A program made the position numbers and the translations under genes. From the NCBI GenBank assembly GCA_014058105.1, contig JACGCM010001245.1, forward strand, positions 1,984,001 to 2,048,000: a DNA stretch of 64,000 nt, read 5' to 3'. Source of the stretch: Kingdonia uniflora (Eukaryota; Streptophyta; Magnoliopsida; Ranunculales; Circaeasteraceae). Shown here piece by piece: positions 30,296 through 42,149 of this stretch. The notes below the pieces were generated by a model, which was not told the origin of the DNA, made no database searches, and worked only from the letters and a program-made list of their open reading frames with translations. How positions within the stretch are numbered: the stretch's first letter is position 1; the number at the start of each line of letters is the position of its first letter.

Positions 30296-31830
30296 GATAA
30301 TATATTTGAACATCTGTCCCTATTTGAAAATATATTCCAGCAACCTCAGTAAAGCATAGAAATTGTCAGTAGAATGATTGTTTACCTTGTGATGCATACA
30401 GTACAGATGGTTCTCGATTGGCTCCAATGGTTGAGTGGGACAGTAGAGCTTATCCTTCGAGGGAATTGGAAAAATATTGAAGATTTGAACATTCATCTTT
30501 AGGAGGACCAGTTTAATTTATGAACTGCCTTTCCAAGGCCAGTGTTTCCCTTAGAGCATTTTTGGTCACCTTGATCTTCCTTTAGTTTAGAGTTTTAGTT
30601 TGTAGATGGACCTTTCGTGGTAAGGATGGATTTTTGAGGAAGCTTATCCTTTCCAGTTCGACGAAACTATTGACATTGTTGATCATATCTTCTAAGGTCG
30701 CAAGATTGTTGATGAAGAGGTGCTCTTTGGCTTTGTATTCGTGCTGAAGCTCGCTGGTCAAAGCAGTAACAACTATTTTCTAATCGAGATTGTCTACTTT
30801 ATGCGTGAGCTCCAAAAAATTCTTTGTAAAAGCCTCAAGCTTCTCCCTGTAAGACTGTTTGAGACTAATAACATAATATAAATTATCTTCTTTATCTTTG
30901 TTGTGAGCATACGTTTTGAGGAATTGTTTCTGCAGCTGGTTGAATGTGTATATGGAGTCTTCAGGTAGAGAGTGGAACCATCAGAGCGGTTCCCCCTAAA
31001 GACTCGTGGTGAACAAGCGGCAGAAGAAATGGTTGAGATTGGAATACAACCCCATGGAATCACGGTATTGTTGAATGTGCTCATTTGGATTGGTGCCCTT
31101 ATATTTGCGAATTTTCAGAGTATGGAAACCTTTTGGTATTTCCATATCGAATAGTTCTTTGGCGATTGGACTTCCTTGTAAATTGGTAAGGTCGTTGGCA
31201 GTGCCCAAAACTTGTGCTTCGATCAACTCCTTAATTCGCTAATCCATATGCTTTTGTGTGACATAATAACGCGTCGGTTGAGTAGCTTGACGAGGAGGTT
31301 GCAGATTGTGAGTGCCAGTACCTTTACTCAGACGATCTCGTACTGGGAATCGAGGTTGAGGTCGCTATTCTTCCTCCTGACGTCTGGAAAATTGGTAACC
31401 TCGGCTAATTTTATACTGAACTTCATCACCCAAATAAATGGATCACTGAGGTTTTTGCTGAATATTTTTGGAAATAGCTTTGCTGGCGGCTTCTCGAGGT
31501 CCTCATCTTTCGTATACAAAAACCCAGGAGGCTTCTGGCAATTGATCATGATCTCATGTTTAGGGAGCCTGCTGAGTGCTTTGTAGAGCTTGCAAGGTAG
31601 TCTGTATTGTTGTCATCTGGTCTTCATATCGTTTAAATGCTGTCAAACGAGCTTATCGTTCGGCGTCGAGCTTCTTCTCACGGAGCTCTCAGTCAAGAGT
31701 TAATTGACGTTCGAGCTCATTGTGTGATCTCTATTTCAGTGTTGAGATTCGCCTACAGCTCTGTAAGTTGTTCTGGCTCAACTGAATGATCGTGCTGCAT
31801 TCCAGTTGCTGGTCGTCTAGAAGTGACCAT
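30296..31830 (-). pseudogene. gag: gag of element D-right (truncated)
   Basis: Starts at 31830 with MVTSRRPATGMQHDHSVEPE and reads MIEAQVLGTANDLTNLQGSP, FDMEIPKGFHTLKIRKYKGT and later a LLEYIFK*GQMFKYII segment that is cut at 30296 by element C. The C-terminal end of gag and all of pol are missing on this side. Confidence 0.75.
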
Positions 31831-31888
31831 GATTGAAATTTGTTGTAGCGTGAAAGTATGCCTTAGGATATCATGGAAATGTAATCTT

Positions 31889-31906
31889 TCCCACCGACGG
31901 CGCCAA
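31889..31906 (-). other. Primer binding site, element D-right
   Basis: Minus strand TTGGCGCCGTCGGTGGGA; the cleanest TGGCGCC form in the window. Confidence 0.7.
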
Positions 31907-31907
31907 A

Positions 31908-32510
31908 TGTAATGGCCTAATTTCTCAAGCCCGAAGTGGCTTGGAATTAGCTCTTACACTGTGACAAAAATCTGATAGAAAGTAAGAAATAACACAGGTG
32001 ATTTAACATAGAAAACCTTTGAATAGGTTAAAAACCATGACCTCAAGTTGAGGGTCTTTGTAATAGTGATTTTTATTGCTTGAAGCTGATTTCTTATTAC
32101 AAGTGATCTCTTGATTTTGAAATGATTGATCTTGTGAGTAAAAAGTTTTTAAGCTTCTAGAAAATGTAGTTTTCTTGGTGATTTCTCGTGTAATTTTTTG
32201 GGCCTCTGTCTCTTTGAGAACTTTTTCTTTATATAGGCCTTCTCCGCAGTTCTTTATCATGCCGAAGCACGTTCTTTGAATAATATGGTTAGTGGTTGCT
32301 GACTGAGTAACTATTGAGTTCGTGTGAGACAGGTGCCTTTAACTTGTTTAGGTATTTTTGTTTGAGCCCGACCCACGTTCATCACCAGTTCGTGGAGTAG
32401 GGTGCAATGTTGACAGTTGAAGTCATGTGTAAAATGCGTGGGTCTGACATGAAGGTAATTCGAACTGGAGACAACTCGATTTAGATAAGACCAAGGGGTT
32501 GGCCCGTACA
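31908..32510 (-). repeat. 5' LTR of element D-right
   Basis: 603 bp, plus strand TGTAATGGCC to GCCCGTACA. The sequence right of it continues as Ty1/copia gag, so D-right was inserted in a copia element. Confidence 0.8.
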
Positions 32511-33306
32511 AGAAGAGTTTGATCATTTTCGATCTATCGATGAAACTCTAAATTAGGAGAAATTGTTGTCTAACTAGATTCATTGGTTAAGGAAATTTTT
32601 TCTTGTGGACATCGTTTAAAACCATTGATATAGCTCAGAAGCGAGTAACAAACCAGAATTGGCACGAATAACGAACGTCAGACCACATAATTATCCTTGT
32701 TAAGCTTGATTGGGATCAAACTAGAGATGTTTTGAATCATCATGGATGGAGCTTGAGTGAATTGGGGATCTCCATCCATGAGAAAGATTTGTTGCAGAGA
32801 ACCTATTTGAAGAAGATGAAGTTGAGATCTGAAATTGATTTGGGATCGATTTCTCCAAATTGAGATAGAATTGCACCAAGTTATGACCAATTTCTCCCAA
32901 ATCGAGATTGATTTCACCGAATTGAGTTCAAATTAACCTTGATTGAAGCTAGTTTTAGCTCAAACTCATTAAAAACAAAACTAATTTCAGCTTGAAATGA
33001 AGAAGAATTTTTTTTTTGGACGAAACCCTAATTAGATCATAGAACCGTGATGTTGAACATCTCTGATACCATAATAGAGATTGAACAATTGAGAAGAGAA
33101 AGAATTCTTTCCTTAGTTTTAAATTAATTGTTAAAAGTCTATTTATAACCTAAATACAAAACTAGTTGTAACAGTCCTTAACTAACTCTATTAGCCTAAA
33201 CTAACCCCGTTAGACATTTGGATACATTTAGACTATTATCTCATTTAGACTGCTGACTCAGCATTGTTGACTCTGTCTATCTGCAAACTCAGCTTTTTCC
33301 ATAACA
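32511..33306 (-). mobile_element. 5' end of a Ty1/copia retrotransposon (Ale/Retrofit-like)
   Basis: LTR at 33072-33306 (235 bp, starting TGTTATGG on the minus strand), primer site TGGTATCAGAG (33061-33071, initiator-Met tRNA class), then a gag start with IQNISSLIPIKLNKDNYVV, a stop in place of the conserved Trp, RSLFVPILVCYSLLSYINGF and NLEFHR*IENDQTLL. The KL...NY..W and E..W...DQ.LL signatures are typical of copia gag N-termini. Truncated at 32511 by D-right; nothing of pol is present. Confidence 0.75.
33072..33306 (-). repeat. Ty1/copia 5' LTR
   Basis: Bounded on the minus strand by TGTTATGG at the outer end and CTCTATTA next to the primer site; the usual final CA is changed to TA. Confidence 0.65.
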
Positions 33307-33399
33307 CCACCCTCATAGCCTTGCAAATATTGGATGGAAAACTGTATTAATAAGCCTATTTTATTAGTTTTTTTCATTCAATCATGTGTCTGTCATGAA

Positions 33400-34150
33400 A
33401 TTAAATGAGAGTACTTTGACGGTTTCACCAATTACAAACTTGTACAAGGGGTTGAGCGATCGTGCAACATCCTTGGCACGATATTGGATCAGATAAATAA
33501 TATCCCATGATGTTAAGTTCAATGATTTCTTTAGAGTAAATGAAAAAAAAGGTCTTTAAATAAGATAGATTATATTAAAAAAGAAGTTGGTAGTTGGTTA
33601 ATGTGATCTCATATTTACGTAACCCACTCTCAGATGCTCAGTAGAGTACGGCTTCTCAGCTTAACCCGTGCCTTACTTTATGTAAAAATCTAGCTAGCTT
33701 TTCCTTTTATTGGATCCCTAGATCCGTGAACTTTATCGCACATGAACTAGCGGCCATAGCCACTAGTCATAGTGGTTTGTATAATTATAACTCTATGCCG
33801 GGCTGGGTTTACCCAACAGCCCAACTGCTGTTTTCTTTTCAATAAATTGATGCTTTAACAAAAAAAAAAGTTTGTAGTTGGTTGTCCACTAAGGAGGAAA
33901 TTGGTTCGGAATTCTTGAATTTCTTCAACAATCTTTTCTCCTCTTCTAGATGATCCTTCCCATCCATTATCAATGGATTTTGTTAAAGACTTCATACCTG
34001 CAACCCTATCTCAGGAGGAAATTCAGAGGCATAATTCTCCTATCTCTTTAGAGGAAATTCAAGATGCTCTATTTGTTATGAATTCACATAAGGCCACAGG
34101 ACCTGATGGATATACCCCATTATGTTACCAAAAAATTGGAATACAATTAA
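33400..34150 (+). pseudogene. LINE (L1-type) ORF2 fragment, start of reverse transcriptase, interrupted
   Basis: Coding sense: KKEVGSWLSTKEEIGSEFLN reads across the 33600-33868 insertion once it is left out. Then NFFNNLFSSS, and in the next frame FIPATLSQEEIQRHNSPISL, EIQDALFVMNSHKATGPDGY and TPLCYQKIG. The A.GPDG motif is the first conserved block of L1 reverse transcriptase. The fragment stops near 34150, before any catalytic motif. The left limit is uncertain. Confidence 0.7.
33600..33868 (+). mobile_element. 5'-truncated LINE insertion with poly(A) tail and target-site duplication
   Basis: 269 bp ending in A(10). Near the end it reads NFIAHELAAIATSHSGLYNY and PGWVYPTAQLL, resembling the end of the L1 RNase H domain, followed by AATAAA. 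Flanked by AGTTGGTAGTTGGTT (33585-33599) and AGTTTGTAGTTGGTT (33869-33883), a 15-bp duplication with one mismatch. Confidence 0.7.
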
Positions 34151-34757
34151 ACATGATCTATTTAGTATATACGAGCACTACTAAGGGACGCGCTATCGCG
34201 CATACTAGGCCATTATGCTTAGTAAATAATAAGGCATTAAATGTGTCTAGAATAAGTATTTAATGCAATCTAGTTATCGTTTTAATGCTTTCTGAAGTGC
34301 CGGAACAAAAAAAACATACTGTACTAGATGAATTTGAACTATCACACTCTTAAAGGTTTTGACCGCTTGTGCCATTTAGAGCTAGCTTATATCCATAAAA
34401 CAATACAACCTACTCAGTTACTCATCCTACACACATGTAAACATTTGTTGCTTTCATGATTTATACGACTAACAATGGCAATATCAATACTAGCTTTAAT
34501 ATTTTCTTCTCCATGGTTTAACATATTACAAGTTCAAAGAGAGCAAATAAACATAACCATGCTTTTCTTTTTTATAGTAACATAAAGCAAATAAACATAA
34601 CCATGATTTTCTTTATTATAGTAACGCAAGACAACCGGATATCACCGACTCAAATGTATAAGTGAATTGTTGTATGAAAGAGTTTCACACATATATTAAT
34701 GTTAAGAAATGCTATTAATAACTAAATATATGGTACCTCATCATCAACAAATGATAT
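34151..34757. other. Unassigned spacer left of element E
   Basis: No recognised gene. Contains a 44-bp tandem duplication (34542-34629). Ends at the 5' LTR of element E; the five bases before it are GATAT. Confidence 0.4.
34542..34629. repeat. 44-bp tandem duplication
   Basis: Two copies starting AGCAAATAAACATAACCATG at 34542 and 34586, differing at a few positions. Confidence 0.75.
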
Positions 34758-35357
34758 TGGAGGGACCAATCCCTCGACCTAACCCAAATTCAAATTACCT
34801 CAGTATCAAACTCACGCATTTCACACGTGACATGAATAGTCAGCATTGCCACCTAGGCCATGAACTAATAATGAACGTGAATCGAGTACTACAAATAATA
34901 TGAACAAGTCAAAGACACCTATCTCCCAAGAGCTCAACAGTTACACAGTCAACTACCACTTACCTCATTATTTGGAGAATGTGCTTCAACAGGATAACGA
35001 GCTATAGATAAGGTCTATATAAAAAAATGTTCTAGAGGAGATAAGGACCAAGAAAAACCTAATTTTCTAGATTCTAACACAGGAATTTCTTGATTCTGAA
35101 CACCGCAAAACTTCTTATTTACAAGATCAAGCATTTCTAGTTCTAGAGATCACTTATAATAAGATATCAGCCTCAAACAATAAAAGTTACTGTTACTAAA
35201 ATCCTCAACTCGAGGTCATGGTTTTTTTACCTATTCAAAGGTTTTTCACACTAAATTACCTGTGCTAGTTTTTGTTTAACATTAATTTTTGTCATAGCTA
35301 CATTTGGTGTAAGAGCTAATTTCGAGCCATTTTGAGCATCGAAATTAGGCAATTACA
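34758..35357 (+). repeat. Element E 5' LTR
   Basis: 600 bp from TGGAGGGACC (expected TGTAGGGACC) to AATTACA. TATA box near 35020 (TATATAAAA), AATAAA near 35179, U5 hairpin at about 35205-35255. Confidence 0.8.
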
Positions 35358-35358
35358 T

Positions 35359-35376
35359 TTGGCACCGTCTGTGGAA
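35359..35376 (+). other. Primer binding site, element E
   Basis: TTGGCACCGTCTGTGGAA following one base after the LTR. Confidence 0.7.
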
Positions 35377-35435
35377 AATAAAACATTTCCACGATATCCT
35401 AAGGCATATATTTACTATAATATCCATCTCCAATC

Positions 35436-37136
35436 ATGGTCACTTCCAATCGACCGGCAACAGGAATCTAGCTTGGTCTTTCGATCGAGCCGAAGCAACT
35501 TACTAACTACTGACAAATCTCTACGCAGAGACAGAGAAATTTAATGAGCTCAAACGTCAATTAAGTCTTGATCGAGAGATCCACGATAAAGAGCTCGAAA
35601 CTGAGCGACAAGCTCATTTGAATGACAGCATTCAAATGACATGAAGAACAGATGACAACCATGCAGACTGCATTACAATCTTTGTAAGATACTCAGCAGG
35701 CTCCCCAAACTAAAGATCATGATCAAGTCCCAAAGAACATCCGAGTTTCCGTACAAGAAAGGTTAAGACCTTGAGGAGCCACCAGCAAAGCCATTTCCAG
35801 AAATATTCAGTACGAGCTTTAACCTTCAATTTATTTAGACGGTGAAATTCAGTCTGATATCAGTAGTGGCCTCCAACCTTCCAAGATTTAGGAAGAAGAA
35901 CAATGGCCTCGACCTCAGATTCTAGAATACGATCACTTAAGTGGGGGTATCAGCACTCATAATACTAAACAACCTCGCTAAGCCACTCAGGCCACACATC
36001 AGTACGTCACACAAGAGCATATGGATCAGCATATCAAGGAGTTGATTGAAGCTCAGACTTTAGGCAATAGAAATGATCTTACCAAGTTGTAAGGTAGTCT
36101 GATTGCTAAAAAGTTCTTTGATATGGAAGTACCGAATGGTTTCCATACTTTGAAATTACATAAATACAAGGGTAACTATCCAAATGAGCACATTCAGCAA
36201 TACCGTAATTTACTAGGGCTGTACTCCAATCTTAACCACATTCTATACCATCTGTTTACAATAAGTCTATAGGGCAAACTGCTCCAGTAGTTCTACTCTC
36301 TACCTAAAGATTCCATCCTCGCATTTAATAAACTACAGAAGCAATTTATCAAGACGCAAGCTCACAATAAAGATAAAGAGGGGAATTTATATTCTCTTAT
36401 TAGTCTTAAACAGTCACAAGGGGAAAAGCTCGAGGCCTTTGCAAAGAAGTTTTTGGAGCTTGTTCACAAAATAGATAATCTCGATCAGAAAACAACTGTT
36501 ACTGCTTTTACCAGCGCGTTACAGCTCGACTACAAGGCGAAAGAGTACATCTTCTTAAACAAACCTGCAACCTTGGAGGATATGATCACCAAGGTCAATG
36601 GGTATGTCAACCTGGAAAGGATGATATTCGAAAGGAATTAATCTACTAAATCTGTCCTAACCACTAAAGGTCCAACTACAAAATGCAAAGTGGACCAAAA
36701 GAAGACTTGAGTGATCAAAACCATTCTAAGGCGAATACTGGTAAACCATGGAAAGGCAATTTATTACCCAAGCTGGTCCTTCCCAAGATGAATGTTCGAC
36801 TCTCCACAATTTTTCCAATTCAATCAAAGGACAAGTTCTACCGTCTATCTCAACTACTAGAACCAATCAACGGTAAACTGTACTGCATACATCATAAGGT
36901 AAATCATCATGATACTGACAACTACTACGCTTTATAGAGGTTGCTAGAATATATCTCTAAAGATGGGAGAATGTTTGAATACATTGTCGATCTGGAATCC
37001 TGCAAGAATAGAAACTACAAGACGCAGATCAAAATAGTACAGGTCAATAAACAAGCTGAGGAGAAATATTTGTACTAGATGTACCATAGCAACATGATTG
37101 ATATTCATCAAATTAACAACTTTTTAAGATTCAAGC
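35436..37136 (+). pseudogene. gag: gag, element E (interrupted by element F)
   Basis: Starts MVTSNRPATGI, then QEHMDQHIKELIEAQTLGN, KKFLELVHKIDNLDQKTTVT, AFTSALQLDYKAKEYIFLNK, MITKVNGYVNLERMIFE and YCIHHKVNHHDTDNYYAL. The last residues before the break read IDIHQINNFLRFK; gag resumes at 57712. Stops and frameshifts throughout. Confidence 0.8.
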
Positions 37137-37712
37137 TATAGTGGCTAATTCCATATTTCGGGCTCATGCTTCATCTTCGACCATCATACGACCACTCGAC
37201 CTTAACAACATAGCGCGTGGCACTATTGAAGACATATTATAGTTAATTAGTTCTAGTTATCATTATCGACCTTTACATCAACAGTTCAAGTTAAGTAAAC
37301 GCACCGTCATTAATGAAGCCGTTACAAAATAAGAAAGATCAAAATGTTACACAATCAAATCAAAGATTATCAAATACATATTGTAACGTCCATCATTAAG
37401 GATAATAATGGTCGTTAAATGGTCATATTATAAGATCTATAAATAGGATCAGAGAATCTGAGATTAGGGGAAGAAAGATAGAGGAATGCTCACTAAAACT
37501 CTATACAAAATACTTGAAGCTTCTCTTGTAATATCTAACAGCTATCAATAAAATACTATCTTTCTAAATCATTAAGAATGGTTATGGTTTTTAACCCATT
37601 CAAAGGTTTTCTACGTTAACCTTTATATTATTACTATTCCAATATTTATCTTGAAGCTCTGAATATCCTTGGTATAAAGATTAATTTCGAATCACAAAAT
37701 TAGGCCATTACA
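37137..37712 (+). repeat. Element F 5' LTR
   Basis: 576 bp from TATAGTGG (expected TGTAGT) to CCATTACA. TATAAATAG near 37438 serves as likely TATA box. Confidence 0.85.
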
Positions 37713-37713
37713 T

Positions 37714-37731
37714 TTGGCGTCGTCTGTAGGA
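37714..37731 (+). other. Primer binding site, element F
   Basis: TTGGCGTCGTCTGTAGGA; same primer class as the other family. Confidence 0.7.
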
Positions 37732-37807
37732 ATGAAGTTCTCAAACTTATTGTCTCAGAAAATAGCTGATTATTTCTATATGAGATAACACCTCCAGACC
37801 AGAGCAT

Positions 37808-39340
37808 GCCAATTTCTCCAGAAGAAGGAAACACCATACTAGTAGAGTTACGGGCTAATCTTAATTCTGAAACTGAAAGATGAGCTGCTCTGATATAAGA
37901 TGGCATCCAGGACGTATTAAAGGTTTTACAAAATCAACATGTCGTAACCTAGAAGAATAAAGGCATGATGCCAGCTATATCACAGGTTTCCGTTCTCTAC
38001 AGGATATGACCTCACGCAAACAATCTGGGAGGTGAAGTTTGATCTAAGTATAAGGAATATGGAGGTGAGCCCATTCTGATATAGGAAGTCTACCAAGAAG
38101 TTGATGGCAGTCTCGCTGGAGTAAGACAAGAAGAGCCACCCCGAGGAAAAGTTTAAATTCCTGCTTTCGAGCGACATAGTAAAGGAAGTGGGGACCACAT
38201 TCCTCGTAAATGACGAGTCCCGTGACCAACCACACATAACTCAGGAATATGTTAATAAGCGCATCAAAGAATTGCTCGATGCTCAAATTTAGACCACTAA
38301 AGTAATTCACAATAGATTACAGATGAGCCCGATTGTTCAGGAGCTACTGGATGGAGAAGTTCCCACAGGTTTCCACACTCTAAAAATCTGAAAATACAAG
38401 GGGATTAATCTAGTAGAACATGTTTAATAATTCCAAGATGCTCTTGGCTTCTATTCAACATCCAACCACATTCTATGCCGGTAGTTTATAAGGCAAATAT
38501 TTGCGATGGTTCGACACCCTACCAGAAGAGTCTATTACAAGTTTTGAACTGTTAAGGGAACTCTTCATCAAGAATTACTCAAATAACAGAGAAAAAGAGG
38601 AGAATCTATATTCTATATTCAACCATAAGTAAGTACCAGGAGAGAAGCTCGAGATATTCACTAAAAAGTTCCCGGAGTTGGCATAAAAGGTGGATTAACT
38701 TGATCAGAGGATTACTATTTTGGCCTTTACCAATGCTTTACCCGTTAATGGAAGGGCGAAGGAGTACCTCATTCTAAACAAACCCACGACTTTGGTGGAT
38801 ATGATCAAAAAGGTCAACGGGTATATCGATCTCGAATGAATGGTGTTCGATAGACATAAAGCTCATAAATTAACATTGATAACTAGAGATCAATCTACAG
38901 GCTAAGATTTCAATAGTGCTGCTGACCAGGGAAGAGATAGGAAGCGAACAAAATCTAATAAAGATCGATCTCAGAAAGGCTGTAATATACCAAAACCTTG
39001 TCTTCCCAAGATGACTGTTACCATAGCCAGCATTTATCTTATACTTCAAAAGGATAAGTTTTTTGGTAATACACAGTATCTCCAACCCATTGAGAACAAA
39101 CCATATTGCATTCACCATAAAGTTCAGCATCATGAGATGGAACATTATTTCGCTTTACAGCGACTGTTGGAGTATATTTTTGTGGAAGGATGAATGCATG
39201 AATACATCGTGGACATTGAAAGTTATAATAATTAGAGTTATAGGCTTCTAACAGAGGTCGTATAGGTCGAAGTAATGGCAGAGGAGAAGCATTTATACCA
39301 TATCTCCCTCAACCACTTTATTGAGACTCATATTATTAAC
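37808..39340 (+). pseudogene. gag: gag, element F
   Basis: Likely start MPISPEEGNTILVELRANLN at 37808. Later IKELLDAQI, GEVPTGFHTLKI*KYKGINL, and in several frames the LNKPTTLVDMIKKVNGYIDL region and YCIHHKVQHHEMEHYFALQR (the degenerate zinc-like motif). Far more stops than gag of E. Order and motifs match the other gag copies, so family 1 and family 2 share a common gag. Confidence 0.7.
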
Positions 39341-39479
39341 CAATTGAACAGTAGCAAAAGAGGATGTGTCGGCCAATGTCACGACTTGTCCATGGATGAT
39401 AAAGAAGCTCGGTTACTTCCTATATCTAGCTCCCAATACACAGGGATCTCTTTTGACGATTGTGATGTTCCCCACGTCA

Positions 39480-39910
39480 ACTTTCCACACCATGATGTAT
39501 TGGTGATCATGTTGAAAATGAAAATGTCGTACTACATACAATGATGGTAAATACTGGTAGTAGCATCAAACTACTTTTTTAAAGAAAAATTGATCAGATG
39601 AGGCTAGCCGACAAAGTACAGCCTAGTGACATTGATATTTTTAGATTCAATGGCTCTAGAGAAGAACGTGTAGGAAAGATCATACTTCCTATTACGGAAA
39701 GACCAGCAACAGTCGACATTGTATTTTACGTTATCAATGCATAATCCCATTATTTGGGGAGAACGGGACGCTACTGGCTATATAATATGCGAGCTTTTCT
39801 GTGAACCTACCATTTGGCGCTGCAATTCGAATGGAATGGCAGCATTTATGAATATAAGGCAGTCAAAAACTAACTCGGGCCTGTGAAAATACTGTTACCA
39901 TCGTACCAAA
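39480..39910 (+). pseudogene. pro: Aspartic protease, element F (catalytic Asp to Asn)
   Basis: Reads MMVNTGSSIKLLF, with AAT (39550-39552) where the catalytic GAT is expected. RKIDQMRLADKVQPSDIDIF, VGKIILPITERPATVDIVFY follow. A stop lies within the first strand. Confidence 0.7.
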
Positions 39911-40079
39911 ACCATCGATACCACAGCCCGTATAGTAATTACAAAAAACAACAGGGAACATAATAGAAAACTTTACATTGAACTCTACAGAAAACCAGCT
40001 ACCAAGTACAAAAATTATAGAGTACGTTAAAATCAGTAGGAATAAATGAGGAACATTTAAAGGAACTCTTTTGCCCATA

Positions 40080-40989
40080 GTAGAACGAGATGCTCTTATT
40101 TAGTTCATTAAAGACAACAGTGGTTTATTTACTTAAACGCCTCACAAAATATCAGGCATCGATCCCAATCTGGCCTGCCATAAGCTTAATTTAAATGATA
40201 AAGCTGAAGCCGTCAAGCAAAAACAGAGAACTTTTGCACCAAGACTCCCAAAAAAGTCTATAAAGAATTGATTAACTCATTGAAGTTAGTTTTATCTGAA
40301 TAGCCAATTATCCTGAATAGATCTCGAACATTATAGCAGAACCGAAGAATAATGGCAAGATTGTATGCATGGATTTCACGGATCTCATCAAATATACTCC
40401 CAAGGATAGTTTTCCACTTCTTATCATAAACTATATGTTTGATTCTACTGCGGGACACAATCTCCTATCTATGATGGATTTCATGTCAGGTTACAATCAG
40501 ATACCTCTGCTACCCGACGATCAAGAGAAAATAATTTTCATTACAGAGCATGGCCTGTATTACTACAGAGTTATGCCTTTCTGTCTCAAGAATGTTGGAG
40601 CCACATTTCCAAAGTTGATGATACATATGTTCAAAAACCATCTTGAAAAGATGATAAAAGCATACATTGATGATATGTTGTGTAAAAGTCTCAAGAAGGA
40701 GAACCATATCGAAGATTTACACAAAAATTTCAAAATTCTCCGTTTCTACAAAATACGACTCAATCCTGACAAGTGCCAGTTTGGGGTCCAGTCATGCAAG
40801 TTCTTAGGACATTTTATCAGCAAGCAAGGCATAAAGGCTAATCCAGATCATATTCGTGCACTATTATCTATACCTTCTCCAAAAACAATGAAAGACGTAC
40901 AGAAGCTAGCAGGCAAAATAACAGCAATAAATTCATTTTGTCTCCAAGTCTTCAGATCGGTGTGGATGGTTATTCGACCTACTACATGA
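40080..40989 (+). pseudogene. rt: Reverse transcriptase, element F
   Basis: Long open part 40369-40989 (206 aa). Contains MDFTDLIKYTPKDSFPLLII, LLSMMDFMSGYNQIPLLPDD, MPFCLKNVGATF and AYIDDMLCKS (catalytic YIDD intact, Asp at 40669), then LNPDKCQFGVQSCKFLGHFI and DVQKLAGKITAINSF. The N-terminal part upstream of 40369 is broken by stops. The best-preserved reverse transcriptase in the window. Confidence 0.85.
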
Positions 40990-41019
40990 AGAAACAACTA
41001 AAAAGAAACCTAAAAAATA

Positions 41020-41400
41020 TCCTAAGATCAAGTGGACTCTAAAGTGTGAAGCATCTTTTCAAGAACTCAAACGTTATTTGGGCAAACCACCAGTGATGAG
41101 TACACTTAAGGAATGAGAAGAGCTTAACATATATCTTGCCGTTATCAATGAATCATTGAGTTCTGCCCTCATTTGACTTGATGAGATGGCGGAGAAACCT
41201 GTTTACTTTATCCACAAAACTCTAACTCCAGTAGAATCTCAGTATACCAGGATTGAGAAACTATTTTTAGCTCTCATTTACACATCAAAGAAGTTAAAAC
41301 AGTATTTCCAAGCCCACTCAGTTCGAGTAATGAAAAAGTATCCTTTGTGTAAAATCTTGTCCAAGCGCGAGAAATCCAAATGAGTACAGCAATGGTCGGC
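41020..41400 (+). pseudogene. RNase H (Ty3/gypsy type), element F
   Basis: CEASFQELKRYLGKPPVMST, two stops, then EKPVYFIHKTLTPVESQYTR, EKLFLALIYTSKKLKQYFQA. Follows RT with a short frame change. Confidence 0.75.
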
Positions 41401-41479
41401 AACTCTTGGCGAGCATGACATACCTTTCCAGCAATGGTATTCTGAGAAAGGTCACAGTAGCAGATTTTCTTGCAGACTT

Positions 41480-41965
41480 CCCAGTAGAAAATTTGGACTG
41501 GGAAGAAGATAGTAGATAAATTAATGAAGAACAGTTCGAAGGAAAGTCAAATTGGATATCTCAAAAAAGTTGGCATCTTCTAACCGATGGTTCAGCCGGA
41601 CCTGCAGGGTCAGGCATCTGCATTATCCTTATTACGCCTTCTAATTAAAGAATTGTAAAAGCAATCAGACTCAACTTTAAAGCTACCAATAATGAGACCG
41701 AATATGAAGCATTAATTCACGATCTCGATATGGCTCTAGAGATAAGAGTTTCCAAGTTATTTGTGTGCAAAGACTCTTTACTCATTATGAACCATTATAT
41801 AAAGAAATTTCAAAAAAATAGAAAAATGATTGATTACGCTACAGTAGTAGCTGATAGAATGTATAAATTCAAGGAGGCTACCATTGAACATTTACCTCAC
41901 AGAGAAAATAGACATTCTGATTCCCTTTCCTATCAGGCGGGAGCCCTCAGAACAGAAGCTTGATA
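41480..41965 (+). pseudogene. Second RNase H (aRH type), element F
   Basis: LTDGSAGPAGSGICIILITP, NNETEYEALIHDLDMALEIR, then CKDSLLIMNHYIKKFQKNRK and HSDSLSYQAGALRTEA. The D..E..D pattern of the aRH catalytic core is visible. One stop after TPSN. Confidence 0.75.
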
Positions 41966-42149
41966 TCTCAAGATCGAAATATTATCCACCCTTAGCATTA
42001 ACATCATAAGCTCAAATTTTGCTAATACTGGGGGCGCTGAAGAGGATGAGGATAATTGGAAACGACCTTTTATCACATACCCCCAAAGCAAGTTTAGCGG
42101 TAAACTCCCTAAAGATCCCATAGAAAGAAGACGTATACTTGATAATGCT

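Noticed and set aside
34160..34210. CACTA-like transposon end (GCACTACTAAGGGACGCGC)
   Set aside because: No matching inverted end or 3-bp duplication found, and no transposase nearby; one short match is not enough.
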